From Babylonia areolata (Eukaryota; Mollusca; Gastropoda; Neogastropoda; Buccinidae), in contig NC_134903.1 in NCBI RefSeq assembly GCF_041734735.1, positions 11,347,294 to 11,411,293 on the forward strand: DNA of 64,000 nucleotides. Direction: 5' to 3'. The translations under genes were made by a program, and so were the position numbers. Below are positions 19,907-29,600 of this stretch, piece by piece. Under the pieces are notes generated by a model. The model did no database searches and was not told the origin of the DNA. It saw only the letters and a program-made list of their open reading frames with translations. Each line of letters begins with the position of its first letter. The first letter of the stretch is position 1.

Positions 19907-20380
19907 CAGCTAGAGAGAGTTAGAGAGCTAAGATGTATTTGTTTTGGTGTTGCTTTGGGTTTTTAAACAGCAATGTGAGTCAGTGACAGGGGCAGTAGCT
20001 GAGTGGTTAAAGTGTAAGACTTTCAGTCAGAGGTTCTCAGGTTTAAATCCCAATTGCGGCTACCTGGATTAAGGGTGGATTTCTTTTTTCTTTGTCCGTT
20101 CTCCCATGTCAACAGCACTGCTTAGTGCCTTTTGTGTGATAAAGAGAAATCAGTTGTGACAAAAAGTGATGCAGTGTAGTGTGATATAATGCAATACCAT
20201 ACCATACCATACCATATCAATTATCATACTACACAGTGGAGTACAGTATATTACAATACAATACAATACAATACAACCCATCTCAATCCTTTGTTTCAGA
20301 CTCGTTACAAGGCATCAGGAAACACGGCCACTTTCTATGTGGTGGCTCCCTCAGAAGGGGCGCGAGCTCTGAACTTGTGA
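6149..20380 (+). CDS. GALK1: Galactokinase (GALK1-like), complete gene, seven exons
   Basis: Phosphorylates alpha-D-galactose at C1 with ATP in the cytosol, the step that commits galactose to the Leloir pathway (GHMP kinase family). Coding exons are 6149-6310, 9088-9265, 9962-10214, 13494-13675, 15583-15733, 18856-19024 and 20300-20380. They total 1176 bp, give 391 residues plus stop, and phases agree at every junction. All introns are GT-AG. Motif 1 ([13 protein letters not shown]) is at residues 35-47 and includes R36. Motif 2 ([11 protein letters not shown]) is at 128-138. The presumed catalytic Asp lies in CGIMDQF at about D180. Motif 3 (TGGGFGGCT) is in exon 6. The length and a gap-free match around exon 5 fit human GALK1 as remembered. 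No disabling change is visible. Intron 3 is unusually repeat-filled. GALK2 (GalNAc kinase) is less likely on length and motif wording. Confidence 0.96.
6903..7372. repeat. (TG)n-rich microsatellite region
   Basis: Several TG runs with interspersed G-rich sequence, the longest at about 7231-7275. Cysteine/valine-rich and histidine/threonine-rich open frames here are artefacts. Confidence 0.95.
7386..7980 (+). repeat. SINE-4 composite copy with AT-rich centre
   Basis: Shares 'gcatgtttggtgcatatctg' and 'ttacatttatttgcttattt' with 3020-3110, then TTTA/TTAT expansions, then the SINE-4 tail (CCTGACTAAGCGTGTTGGGT to 'cgcctccttgggctgctgat') at 7858-7980. Confidence 0.75.
8020..8242. mobile_element. 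Hairpin MITE-like element in galactokinase intron 1
   Basis: Terminal inverted repeats: GCTCTGATTGGATAGTATTT at the left (8027) and its reverse complement at the right end (to 8233), with weaker pairing continuing a few bases outward. The inner parts GTTAAAAATA and TTTTTAAC also pair. Total length is about 205-220 bp with no coding potential, which fits a non-autonomous DNA transposon. No target duplication is certain. Confidence 0.65.
9088..9265 (+). CDS. GALK1: Galactokinase exon 2
   Basis: Acceptor TTACCAG, donor CCAG|GTGGGG, ends phase 1. Encodes the P-M-V-T-I-L-V-G strand and the conserved W-A-N-Y-V-K-G-V segment. Confidence 0.95.
9365..9600 (+). repeat. SINE-3 family copy
   Basis: Contains 'ttctgatccagtgttcacc', 'gatcagggttcga', 'cactccacccaggtgtgaat' and 'gggtacctgaccaggttgg', shared with pieces at 15990-16135 and 16850-17010. 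The GATCAGGGTTCGAG segment resembles a tRNA T-arm. Confidence 0.65.
9601..9700 (+). repeat. SINE-1 3' end fragment
   Basis: Matches the end of SINE-1 ('gtagcgacgcgctct', 'tttcacacagaga'). It leads directly into the ATACA pentamer array at 9706. Confidence 0.75.
9706..9950. repeat. Pentanucleotide (ATACA)n array abutting exon 3
   Basis: Imperfect ATACA/ATCAGTACA units run to within about 10 bp of exon 3. The array replaces the usual pyrimidine-rich stretch before the acceptor, so galactokinase intron 2 has a weak polypyrimidine tract. Confidence 0.9.
9962..10214 (+). CDS. GALK1: Galactokinase exon 3 (ATP loop and catalytic Asp)
   Basis: Acceptor CTGTCCAG, donor TGCAG|GTACGA, phase 1 in and phase 2 out. 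Carries [11 protein letters not shown] and CGIMDQF. It is GC-rich against AT-rich flanks. Its last 60 bases recur several times in the following intron. Confidence 0.95.
10215..12440 (+). repeat. Cluster of partial exon-3 end copies with GGAA-rich spacers
   Basis: Copies of the last 50-65 bases of galactokinase exon 3 (from 'catggaccagttcatctc' to the donor) occur at about 10678-10742, 10932-10996, 11182-11248, 11736-11795, 12253-12292 and 12392-12430. Shorter donor-only remnants are at 10433 and 11458. Each sits in GGAAGGAA-rich sequence with a shared 'ggatggaggttggttg' block. The first two spacings are about 254 and 250 bp, later ones longer. Several copies keep GCAG|GT donors but lack a pyrimidine tract or acceptor. 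They look like tandem duplicates, not coding exons. Confidence 0.85.
12470..13445. repeat. 37-bp minisatellite in galactokinase intron 3
   Basis: About 26 units of 'gtcctctgctgttgtgga' plus 'agtctgtacagcagtt'. Variant units recur after exactly 296 bp (8 x 37; the 'gctgctgtgggtagtcgg' variant starts near 12784 and 13080), a higher-order repeat. Units after 13200 are diverged and of uneven length. 37 is not a multiple of 3, yet the units lack stops in several frames, which creates long cysteine-rich open frames that are not genes. Confidence 0.93.
13494..13675 (+). CDS. GALK1: Galactokinase exon 4
   Basis: Acceptor TTGTTCAG, donor GGAAG|GTAAG. Phase 2 in completes an Arg codon; phase 1 out. 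Encodes the L-V-P-L to E-Y-P-T-R-R-R-Q-C segment conserved in galactokinases. Confidence 0.94.
13803..14825 (-). mobile_element. LINE 3' end (CR1/L2-like) with inserted repeat X
   Basis: On the minus strand, 14825-14423 encodes [14 protein letters not shown], then [11 protein letters not shown] and a [10 protein letters not shown] end. The 3' UTR matches the plus-strand copy at 42985-43500, and the end 'tgtaaagcgcggtgagcccc' lies at about 13860-13803. A foreign segment of about 230 bp (repeat X) interrupts the 3' UTR. The coding part carries frame breaks. Confidence 0.8.
13898..14113 (+). repeat. Repeat X, copy 1 (inserted in a LINE tail)
   Basis: About 215 bp from 'gctgccggaaaaagagggcg' to 'gaaaatttcctt', very similar to 19619-19832. 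Includes 'ttttctccgcataggcgg', 'gtttgcacaggacaggaat' and 'gtgggtcacggtacgtatg'. No protein and no tRNA-like head were seen. The class is unknown. Confidence 0.8.
14866..14932. repeat. (CA)n microsatellite
   Basis: CA dinucleotide run. Confidence 0.95.
15119..15206. repeat. (TG)n microsatellites
   Basis: Two TG runs separated by 'gtcagagaaattgataagtt'; the flank 'gtcagagaaa' recurs after the second run, suggesting a small local duplication. Confidence 0.9.
15583..15733 (+). CDS. GALK1: Galactokinase exon 5
   Basis: The acceptor CTGTCAACAG at 15573-15582 is preferred over the stronger-looking TTTTTTCCAG at 15532-15541. Only the former meets the phase-1 donor of exon 4 without a stop, and it gives E-A-F-K-D-K-L with the same spacing as human GALK1. 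Donor CTCAG|GTGAGT, phase 2 out. Confidence 0.9.
15990..16135 (+). repeat. SINE-3 fragment
   Basis: Shares 'ttctgatccggtgttcacc' and 'gatcagggtttgag' with the copy at 9365-9600; the second half is missing here. Confidence 0.6.
16215..16388. repeat. (TG)n microsatellites
   Basis: TG/CG-rich runs at 16225-16265 and 16370-16386. Confidence 0.9.
16440..16559 (+). repeat. Retroposon-like 3' end with (GATT)n tail
   Basis: Ends 'aataaagtgtttttgattga' followed by five GATT units, the form of a retroposed 3' end. No coding match was found and the family is unknown. Confidence 0.4.
16845..17015 (+). repeat. SINE-3 3'-half fragment
   Basis: Contains 'cacccattcatgtatgggta' and 'gaggattgggctccaccttt', the SINE-3 second half. 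The 16560-16840 stretch before it has no recognised content. Confidence 0.55.
18030..18355 (+). repeat. SINE-2 copy (diverged)
   Basis: tRNA-like head at 18040-18105 ('gttagactttcagtctgat', then a decayed T-arm), then the SINE-2 body to 'gtaaaaacggtcatgcata'. Confidence 0.75.
18365..18838 (+). repeat. SINE-2 copy with a repeated 3' end, next to exon 6
   Basis: Head CAGGCGCAATAGCTGAGTGG with GGTTCGAATCTCGG, body through 'gtgggagttgcagccc' at about 18718. A second 3' end ('acgagtgaatgtgggagttt') follows at 18790-18838, reaching to about 15 bp from exon 6. Confidence 0.8.
18856..19024 (+). CDS. GALK1: Galactokinase exon 6 (motif 3)
   Basis: Acceptor TGGTGTCAG, donor ACAG|GTCAGT, phase 0 out. 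Encodes D-D-Y-E-V-S-C and the TGGGFGGCT motif. A SINE-2 3' end runs up to about 18838, only about 15 bp before the exon, so it lies across the normal acceptor and branch-point region. Confidence 0.95.
19128..19260. repeat. (TG)n microsatellite
   Basis: Interrupted TG runs. Confidence 0.95.
19619..19832 (+). repeat. Repeat X, copy 2
   Basis: Second copy of the repeat at 13898-14113, same strand. It ends 'gtgggtcacggtaagtatgg', which contains the consensus splice donor GGTAAGTA. It lies in galactokinase intron 6, preceded by AAAT/GATA units. Confidence 0.8.
19855..19908. repeat. (TG)n microsatellite
   Basis: Perfect TG run of about 48 bp. Confidence 0.95.
19985..20165 (+). repeat. SINE-2-like head joined to a SINE-1-like end
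   Basis: Head GGCAGTAGCTGAGTGGTTAA with a decayed T-arm, then 'ttctcccatgtcaacag', then 'gagaaatcagttgtgacaaa', which is SINE-1-like. Either a recombinant or a third SINE type. Confidence 0.55.
20166..20280. repeat. Pentanucleotide array at the SINE end, before exon 7
   Basis: CATAC and ATACA pentamers follow the SINE-1-like 3' end directly, the same pattern as at 9706. Confidence 0.8.
20300..20380 (+). CDS. GALK1: Galactokinase exon 7 (stop codon)
   Basis: Acceptor CTTTGTTTCAG. Encodes G-N-T-A-T-F-Y-V-V then an A-L-N-L end and TGA. Confidence 0.94.
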   Translation, partial: TRYKASGNTATFYVVAPSEGARALNL

Positions 20381-23330
20381 ACCAGAGAGACTGCCCGCGA
20401 CATGACCTTGAGTTCAGAATGGGTATGACCCTTGAACTTTTGAACCCAAGGGTCCGATGGTGTGACATGACCATGACAGAGATCGAGGATGAGCACAAAA
20501 CCGTTGATCAGTCGTCCCTGTGTCATCCTCTGTCAAATGATATTGAGTATTGGTTGGGGTTTTTACTGAGTCAAGAGGAGAGTCTTTTTGTATTGTTGTT
20601 ATCCAGGCATCAAATCTTAAGAAAAAATATTGTTGTTTTTAAGCGGAATGGATATTGTGTTGTTGAACTCTTAAGACAATTTTTTAGTGGAATGCATATT
20701 GTATTGTTTGAAAACTTAAAATACATTTTCACGGAATTTTATTGTTGAAAACTAAACAAAAAAAGGTTAATAGTGGAATGGATATTTGTTCAATTCTCCA
20801 AAAAAAAATTTCAAATAAGATATGATAGATATTTTTACACGTTTTTTTTCTAAAACAGAATTTTGATCTGTATCATTTGAAGCAGCATTTATATTAAATT
20901 TTGTTCTTATTGGTGTTGAGCACATGCTTGTAATGTAGTTAATACAAAGAGTGAGAGAGTGAGATGAATATTTCTGTGGTGTGCAAGAAACAAAAACAAC
21001 AACAACAAAAAAAAAAAGCAATGTAAGCCAGCCTTTTTCATAAGTTGAATTCTTTATTTTGTTTCAAAGTAATTGTTGGAAGTTTATCGCATAGAATATT
21101 TGTTGCTTTTGTTGATGCTTGTTGCTAATACATGGCAGTGTGTTTTGCCTTTTTTTGTTGCTGTTGGATTTTGTGATGGGCACCCTGACTTTATGATGAG
21201 GGTGCAGCATTTTTTGTTGTTGTTGTTGTATATATTGTTATTATTGTTGAGAAGTTTACATTGGTTAACATTGTTTTTTTTTCCGCTTAAAGAAACTAAT
21301 GGCTGTTTCATATGGTTGAGGGTTTTTATCCATGCATGCATGATCTGCACATGTATCTGTATTGATGCAGATCAACAAAAAAACAAAAATTGATTTAACT
21401 AAAATGCACCAAGAGCTTCACAGGGCAGTTGTTGAAGGGATGTCATTTGAGACCTCTGTAGTTGTTGTTTTTCTTTGTGAACAAGGGTTAGGAAATCATG
21501 ACACAGATTTTATAGAACAGTAATAACACGATACCTTTGTTGATTATTTTTCTTTGTGAACAAGTGTCAGGAGATCACAGATGCTCTTCTTTCTTGATGG
21601 ATAGGCGATGCAGGTTTTTTGGAAGAGAACTCAAGTGAATTATCTGCTCATCAATAACCTGGAGCAACTTTCTGCCCAGATTGTTTATGATTTAGAGTGT
21701 TTGGTGTGTGTGATTGTTGGAGATAATTTTTCTGCTGCTAATGGGCTTGTATGTTTTAGCTGGATTCATTAGTTCTCTGAAGTTTGGGTTCTATCCCCAG
21801 TACCTCTTTTCCATTTTTACCTGTTGCTTGAGCACATTTTTGCTGTTTTGATAATGGAATTCTAAGGTAGCTCTTGTGGTTATTGTCCCACTTAATCTAC
21901 TTTTTATTTCACAACGATTGTTGGATCTTGCAAGGCGTCAAAGTTAAAAAGTATTGGGGGGGTCCAGGAACCCTTATGCAAAGATACTACCTTCATAGGG
22001 TCACTTCAATGCCACACATCCTTATCAAATGTGTTACACACATAGAAAGGCGGGCATGTTGTGTAGTCATCCGGGTTCATGGGCCAAGAATATAACTCTT
22101 CTTTGTAGCAGTCAATCTAACATCAGACTGAACCTTCAATGCAGGATTTCCATTGGTTTATTTGTTCGTTTGATAAATTGTTAGAACATTCTGCCATGGA
22201 CCTGCTCGACAAGTATGCAGTGCGTCTTTTCCATTTTCAAAGTGTCAGAGAATGCTGTATGTGTGTTAACAGAAGGCCCATCTTGTTTCTGTTGTTTTGA
22301 CAATTTAAGTGTTTTTTTTTCATTCACAGATCATTCAGAATAATTGCTCAAGTACATATGTTAATCCAAACTTCTTGTGTCAAAATAGGTTTGTTTAGAA
22401 GTTTTTAAGTGACTTGTATCTTTGTTTTTTTTGGGTTTTTTTCCCCACCCATTCCCAACATTGTGATGACCATTATCACACTTTGTTCTCAGGAATTAGT
22501 ATGTTGCATATTTTAGAAGATCAGCTTGACAGAGACAATGTTCAGAAGTAGGTAATACTAGTTTTTAAACAATAATGGCTTGTGTGCTGTATGCATCTCT
22601 GGAAAGTTTTCATCTGTTTCATTAGTTACGCCATATCATCTGTTAAGTTAATTGTTTTTGATATCTGGACAATTTGAAAGGTATGTAGTATTTAATTGTT
22701 TTTGATATCTTGACAATTTGAAAGGCATGTAGTATGCATTGTTTTTGGAAAGTTGCATGTCAACTTATTTATAATTATCTAATGAACACATTTGTAGCAG
22801 GGTCATACTTTTTGTTGCAAGAAGCGAATTCAATCAGGATTTGATTCAGAAAATTCCATTTTTGAAGGAATATTTTTTCCTTAAAATTCCCAATGACAGG
22901 GTTCTTGATGTTTACATTATGCCTGGCAGTTATATGGAGAATTCCTTTGCAGGGTTGCAGATTTTCAAATGTTGTAAATAATTAGGAGGGAACTTTACAT
23001 AGCTGCTTTTATTACATATATACCAATATTATGTGGGATTATACAAGGTTATGCATGAGCATGTGTAATGGATATTTATTATGCATACACTTTTTGTGTG
23101 TATTGTGTATCATGAGCTTTTATGTGCAGTTTTACAACTTTAAAACATGGGAAATATTTTTGTAGTGTTACACATATGTAAAAGTAACAAGATGCTTATT
23201 GTAGGGATACATTCTTGTTGGCTGTAATGTGAGTATTGTTTTACATAAAAAAAACAATTGCTGTGTGTGTGTCTTGGTTTTTATGCGTTTGTGTGAGTTA
23301 AAGAGTGGGAATGTGTGCGTATGTGTGTTT
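20381..23330. other. Galactokinase 3' UTR and flank; no further gene seen
   Basis: AT-rich, T-rich sequence. A possible polyadenylation signal ATTAAA is at 20893-20898; no AATAAA follows soon after the stop. A small tandem pair ('ttgtttttgatatct' with 'gacaatttgaaagg') lies at 22640-22740. No convincing coding region or known repeat was seen otherwise. Confidence 0.5.
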
Positions 23331-23334
23331 GTAT

Positions 23335-23722
23335 TTGTATTACTTTCTTTATCACAACAGATTTCTCTGTGTGAAATTCGGGTTGCTCTCCCCAGGGAGA
23401 GCGCGTCACTACACTACAGCGCCACCCTTTTTTTTTTCCCTGCATGCAGTTTTATTTGTTTTTCCTATCCAAGTGGATTTTTCTACAGAATTTGCCAGGG
23501 ACAACCCTTTTGTTGCCGTAGGTTCTTTTACATGCACTAAATGTATACTGCACACGGGACCTCGATTTATCACCTCATCCGAATGACTAGCGTCCAGACC
23601 ACCACTCAATATCTAGTGGAAAGGGAGAAAATACTGGCGACTACTGGTGTGATTCAAACCAGTGCACTCAGATTCTCTTGCTTCCTAGGCAGACGTGTTA
23701 CCTCTAGGCCAACACGTGTGTG
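23335..23722 (-). repeat. SINE-1, near full length
   Basis: The reverse complement carries the head ('cctagaggtaacacgtctgc' region), 'gaccttgagtgg'-like box, 'caacaaaagggttgtccct' and the 'gaaattcgggttgctctccc' complement. Followed on the head side by a (TG)n run at 23715-23745. Confidence 0.85.
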
Positions 23723-24119
23723 TGTGTGTGTGTGTGCTTGTGAGTATGTAGTATGTGAATAGTAGCACCTTTTTTTGCACAACAATTCACCTGCTTATTT
23801 CCCCAAATCCAACAAAACATTAATCTTATAGTATCACGAACACAAACATGAACATCGTCAGGGACATGAGGGAGAAGCGTATGCACACAGGAGCTTTTTG
23901 ATTGATTGATTACAGAAAGAAACTCTGGCCACTCTGTAGTGTTGCCCAAGTGCTGTTTTCCTATGTATTATTTTTGGAATGTGTAACTATCGGTTGCAGT
24001 TAGTGAGTTGTCAACTCAACCTTTCAGGGCATTTTTTTCAAAACTTGTATTTCTGCTGCAGCTGCGTTAGTTGCCCCCTGTGCAACAACTGATACAGTGA
24101 AAATATAAAATTAAGTGTA

Positions 24120-24388
24120 CTGATGAGACGATAAACCAATGTCCCGTGTGCAGCATGTACTTAGCGCATGTAAAAGAACCCACGGCAACAAAAGGGTTGT
24201 CCCTGGCAAACATTCTGTAGAAAAATCCACTTTGGATAGGAAAAACAAATAAAACTACATGCAGGAAAAAAAAAAGAAAGGGTGGCGCTCTCAGTGTAGC
24301 GACGCACTCTCCCTGGGGAGAGCAGCCCGAATTTCACACAGAGAAATCTGTTGTGACAAGAAAGAGAAACACAATACAATACAAAAAT
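24120..24388 (+). repeat. SINE-1, 5'-truncated
   Basis: Begins in the body ('gagacgataaaccaatgtcc') and runs to a tail of 'aatacaatacaa'. Confidence 0.85.
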
Positions 24389-24439
24389 GAGTGCTGAGTG
24401 CAGTGGTCATGGTTAGAACTCTGTAGCTTTAGTTATTTT

Positions 24440-24985
24440 TTCATAGCAAGTGACCAAAGCATACTTCAGCGCATACAAAACTCTGCTGCCCGACTCGTTC
24501 TGACAGAAAAGATCTGAGCACATCACTCCTCTTTTGCAACATCTCCACTGGCTCCCTGTCTCACACCGAATAAAGTACAAGATCAGCACTCTATGCTACA
24601 AATGCATTCACAAATCAGCCCCTTCCTATCTCTGTGGCTGCCTTCACTTCTACACTCCATCTTGCTCACTACGATCAGCTTCAGATCCACTCTATTTATG
24701 CATACCCAGATTCAAACTCGCGACTGCTGGCCGCCGTTCTTTCTCTGTCTCTGGACCTTGCAATTGGAATGAACTTCCTCTTTCGCTTTGTCAAGTCTCC
24801 ACACTCAGCTTTTTCAAGTCTGGTCTTAAAACCCACCTCTTCCCAAAATAGCCTTCCTTCCCTGCCTCTTCCTTGTCTCCAGTTTCTCCAGTTTTAGAAT
24901 TATGCAAAAGCGCTTTGATTTGTCTATGCACAAGATTCAGCATTACATAAATACCATTATTATTATTATTATTATTATTATGATG
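24440..24985 (+). mobile_element. LINE 3' end, CR1/L2-like, best copy
   Basis: Encodes the classic C-terminal end of CR1/L2-like non-LTR polymerases: L-H-W-L-P-V near 24537, Y-K-C-I-H-K-S-A-P-S-Y-L, then N-E-L-P-L-S-L and F-K-S-G-L-K-T-H-L-F-P-K ending near 24851. The 3' UTR ends 'acataaataccattatt' and (ATT)n at 24985. Nothing 5' of the last ~110 codons is present. Confidence 0.85.
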
Positions 24986-25382
24986 CATAATTTCATGCAT
25001 TTTTTGACAAGACGGAACAATGCTTACTGAGCACCAGCTTTTGTGGTCACTGCATCAAATGATGTCAAAAGAAACTGTAGAAATGATGAGCATCATTATG
25101 TGTTGTATGTGTTCACACGCACACTGATAACACACACATTTCGAACCTTTTCTAATTTTTGTATTTATTTGACTATATATGTATATTTTTCTTTTTCCTT
25201 TTCTTCTTCAAAGTATAGCATAGTGGAATTTTGGTTCTTATTTTCATAAGAAAACTAATCTAAAAATCCTTGCTCCAAAACAGTGAGCTCCAGCACAGAT
25301 TTCGGGTTTAACGTCACCAAAGACTTCGTAGATCTCCTTAACAAACTGCTTATCGTTTTGTGATGAACTATGAATTTCAAAA

Positions 25383-25785
25383 TTGTATTGTATTTCTCTT
25401 GTTATCACAACAGATTTCTCTGTGTGAAATTCGGGCTGCTCTCCCCAGGGAGAGTTCGTCGCTACACTACAGCGCCACCCATTTTTTGTATTTTTTCCTG
25501 CGTGCAGTTTTATTTGTTTTTCCTATCAAAGTGGATTTTCTTACATAATTTTGCCAGGAACAACCCTTTTGTTGCCGTGAGTTCTTTTACGTGCACTAAG
25601 TGAATGGTGCAACCGGGATCTCGGTTTATCGTCTCATCCGAATGACTAGCGTCCAGACCACCACTCAAGGTCTAGTGGAGGGGGAGAAATTATCGGCGGC
25701 TGAGCTGTGATTCGAACCAGCGCGCTCAGATTTTCTCGCTTCCCAGGCGGACGCGTTACCTCTATGCCATCACTCACATTATTAT
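25383..25785 (-). repeat. SINE-1, near full length
   Basis: The reverse complement runs from the head ('gatggcatagaggtaacgcg') through 'ctagaccttgagtggtgg' and 'gcaacaaaagggttgttcct' to 'cacacagagaaatctgttg'. Confidence 0.87.
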
Positions 25786-25984
25786 CTTGAAAAAAATCAA
25801 CAACAAACAAATAAAACAGAACGTCACTCACACACACACACAATTTTTAAATTACTTGGTGACGTCATTGATTATAAACAGGGACTGAAATTTTTAAGTG
25901 TTTATCTTCAAAACTGACATGGTACATTCATTTTGATTACATCGTGACAAAGGCAAGGAAAAGTATCAGTTTTATGAAAATTAT

Positions 25985-26662
25985 AAGCCTCTCCATTCAC
26001 AAGGTACACAAATTCAAGTCAGTGCTGCTTACGCTACCGATTCAGCTAGCACACAGGTAAACAAAAGGTACATTGGAACAAACCCAGACATTTCCTCAAA
26101 AGCGGAAGCGCCGGGCCTTATACCGATCATTTGACATATACACACAGCAGCAAAGACAGACGAAATGTGCAAACACAAAATTAATTAGCTTTTATTCAAG
26201 ACTGGCATAGCCTCTTTTATCCTGAACAAGCCACACAGTACACATGGTTGCCTCGGTGGTTTTTCAAATGGAAATTAACAAACAATGAGGCCAGGAGATG
26301 AAATGATTGACAAACAGTAAAGAGTGGTAACTCTCTCCATTCACAAGGTACACAACTTCAAGTCAGTGCTACTTACACTACCGATTCAGCGAGCACACAG
26401 GTAAACAAAAGGTACGTTGGAACAAACCCAGACACTTCCTCAAAAAAGGAAGCGCAGGGCCTGTCCTTATACCGATCATTTGACATGTACACACAGCAGC
26501 AAAGACACAAGAAATGTGCAATCACAAATTAGCTTTTATTCAAGACTGGCATAGCCTTTTTAATCCTGAACAAGCCACACAGAACACATGGACAATACAG
26601 AACAAACACATGGTTGCCTCGGTGGTTTTCCAACTGGAAATTAACAAATAATGAGGCCATGT
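25985..26662 (-). repeat. Tandem duplication of ~330 bp, probable 3' UTR of receptor A
   Basis: Copy 1 (25988-26305) and copy 2 (26331-26660) share long blocks, for example 'tccattcacaaggtacacaa', 'ttgacat' plus 'acacacagcagcaaag', and 'ggttgcctcggtggtttt'. Each contains 'gcttttattcaag', which is AATAAA on the minus strand, so receptor A has two possible polyadenylation signals downstream. Copy 2 carries a small internal repeat near 26590. The sequence is absent beside receptor B. Confidence 0.85.
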
Positions 26663-26679
26663 GTCAGAGCATCCTAAAC

Positions 26680-29600
26680 TTACTTGCCGTCCAGCAAGTC
26701 TGCGTGAGACTCCAGCCATTTTAAAAGCTTCGATTCTTTGGATTTTCTCCGCTTTTCTGCCACAGTGTTTACTGTATATACAAAGGGGTTAATAGCAGAG
26801 TTCAAAGGTAATATAAATATTGCTAAAGCCACACTCACTTCCCCAGGGATAGGGATACCGGCCAACGCTAACATTCCACACATTCCGATAGGAAACCAGC
26901 ACATGAAATCTGTTACTGCAATAGTGATCAATCGCTGAGCTATGGTCATGTCTTGTGACACTTTGGTAGAGTTAGTTTTCAAAGCATTGCTCTGTATTGA
27001 CCAGTAGATACATGCCTGGCCCACAGAGATGAATAAAAACAGAACAAAGTTGAGAACAATCATTATACTAAAAGAATACATTTTCCCTTTGAACGTTTGC
27101 TTTGTTACCGGCAGTGGAATACAGATGCCTGTCTGGCTGTAAAACTCCCAGTGTGCTGTCACTGGAAGTAAAGGCAACAAGGCAAGAAGAAAGCCAACCA
27201 GCCAGGTAAGTACACATACCATTGATGCTGATGTTCGTTCAAATCTGAAAGTACTGAATGGAAAGCAGAGGACAATAAATCGATCTAAAGTGATCAGGCA
27301 GATGATCACAGCTGACACCTCACTGGACAACAGAGACAGAAAGCCAGCCACTTTACAGGTCACACTGTTTTTCCATGTGTCGTCATTATGGAGATATCTG
27401 CCACGTAACCGTTCATCAGCTACTCCTATCAAAACCATGTAAACACCCATCAGAAAGTCAGCCATAGTAAGGTTGGTGACAAACACACTGAAGCCACTGG
27501 AAGAGGTCATGCTCCTTGCAAACAAACGTGCACAGAAACAGAAGACGTTACCAGACACTGCTAGACAGGTCACCAGCCACAGAAATCCGCGGTATGTCCA
27601 TGACTGCAGTAAATCTTCACACGATGAAATTTCATCCTTAGGGGCATAACAAGAGGAAACATCAAAGTTGTCTGGAAGTATTTCTTTACAGCATAGTTTA
27701 TAGTTATCTGCTGAAATAAAGTTTAGGTAGGGAAGGTTTTTGAAAATGTCCGGTGGAAACGATGTGATAGGACTACCATCCATGTACAGTCGAGTCAGCA
27801 GTGGAGTGTACTGAAAACCGCTATGACCTACAGTGTGAATGGAAGTAAAAGTTAAATCCAGTTCCTGTAAGTGGGAAAATTGTGCAAACGCTTTTGAATC
27901 AAACACTGTCAGTCTTATATGAGATAAATCTATCACTGTGATGGCATTTTGTTGAACAGCTGATGAAGAATCAGCGTGGAGTGACGTGATAGGGTTGCCA
28001 GACAAGGACAAAAACTGCATGTTTTCTAAACTGTGGAGCAAAGTCATATTAACGTGCTGCAGTTCGTTGTCACTGAGGTCAAGCAATCTCAAATTGTTCA
28101 ACTTCATTTCAGGCATCATGGACAGAGAACAGTTGGCAAGAACCAGATGGATAAGATGGACGTTACTATTCACATCAGACAATGTCAGACCTGAACCTGT
28201 GGCATCCAAAGAACGGATCTGAGGGAAGAGTGCTGCATGGAAAGGCTGGACACAGAGAAAGGTGTGAACCTGACAGAGGCAGCCTACAGGACAGGCAACA
28301 GTGCACCATAATTCATCGTCACGCATTGGGCAGTGAGGCCAGCCATCACACACGTGGTCACTGTGCACACATATCATGGAATATCGACACCGGAGAAACC
28401 CTTTACATGTCATCTCCTCACATCCCTCTTCATCTCCATGCTCTACACAGTCATGAAACCCATTGCACCGTGTGTAAAGAGGCAGACAGTCGTTCCATTC
28501 TCCAGGACAACGATAATGACTGTCTGGACAAGACTCATTGGTGTTCATCTGAGTTGTGATGAACTGTGAAATTCCGTCGAAATTAACAAGCACCGGAGAT
28601 GGGGAACGTCTCTCCTGAAAACTTTTATTTTCGAAATTAATGCAGGTCTTTTCGTCAGATTCATCCTGGCAATGGGACAGTTGATCACACACGTTGTCAT
28701 AGGACACACACTGGCCGTTGGTACAGGTGAAAACTGTGTTGATACAATGAGGATGCTGACAGAAAGATTCATCACTGGAATCCAGACAGTCATCTGTGAA
28801 GTCACACACCAGGGAACACGACAGAGTGGTTGTGTCGTCAGTGCACGTGAACATGGAGAATGAAGTGAAGCGAAGATCTGTGCCATTCAACATAGATATG
28901 CCTGACGGTTGATCTGACGAATGGCAGGGAGATGTGTACTGTTGACGACACACTTCATCATCACTGAAACCACAAGAAAGAAGCTTACGATTCATGTGAC
29001 TGTCACGGCACTCTGTCATGGAGTGCTGTCCCTTTGGCAGTGAGAAATGTGTGCTTGGAAAAGAAACTCGTTTTTGATGATGGGATGTTTCTGTGGTCAT
29101 GTTTAGCTTGACTTCACAGGACATCCCGTATCGATGTAATATTCTTCCATAGATGTGACATACTAATGATTTAGTGGACATGCTTGTAAAATGAAGGAAA
29201 ACACACACCACGTTCCCTCCATTTGTATCATGCCTTGAATAAGAATGATGAAAAACGCTTGTGTCTTCAGTGTAAAAACTATACCTATACATATTTGGCA
29301 GCGCCACATTGTTTGAATAAAGCCCAATCATAAAGAACCCATGTCCACTCCAGTATCTCTTTGATGTGTTCCCAATGACAACATATGGGTCATAAAGGCA
29401 CGAAGGAACTCCCAGCGTGCCACCAAACAAACTGCAAAATCCATCATCCCTTTTGACACCATCTGCTATGTTGCCCTCGAATTTGTCAGGTCTCAGAAAA
29501 ATTCTGTAACACCGGTCACACAAGGCCACCATTCCCTGACAGTCAGCACTGCTGAAGGGACAGTGTTCTGTTTCATCCCGTCCATCTTCACACTCTGTCT

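Noticed and set aside
25985-26662. Pair of LTRs flanking an element
   Set aside because: The two copies are adjacent with only about 25 bp between them, lack TG...CA ends and carry minus-strand AATAAA; a tandem UTR duplication fits better.
28545-28886. Additional frames inside the receptor exons (also 29493-29768, 58673-59014, 59621-59896 and plus-strand frames)
   Set aside because: Shadows of the main receptor frame, with no family similarity.
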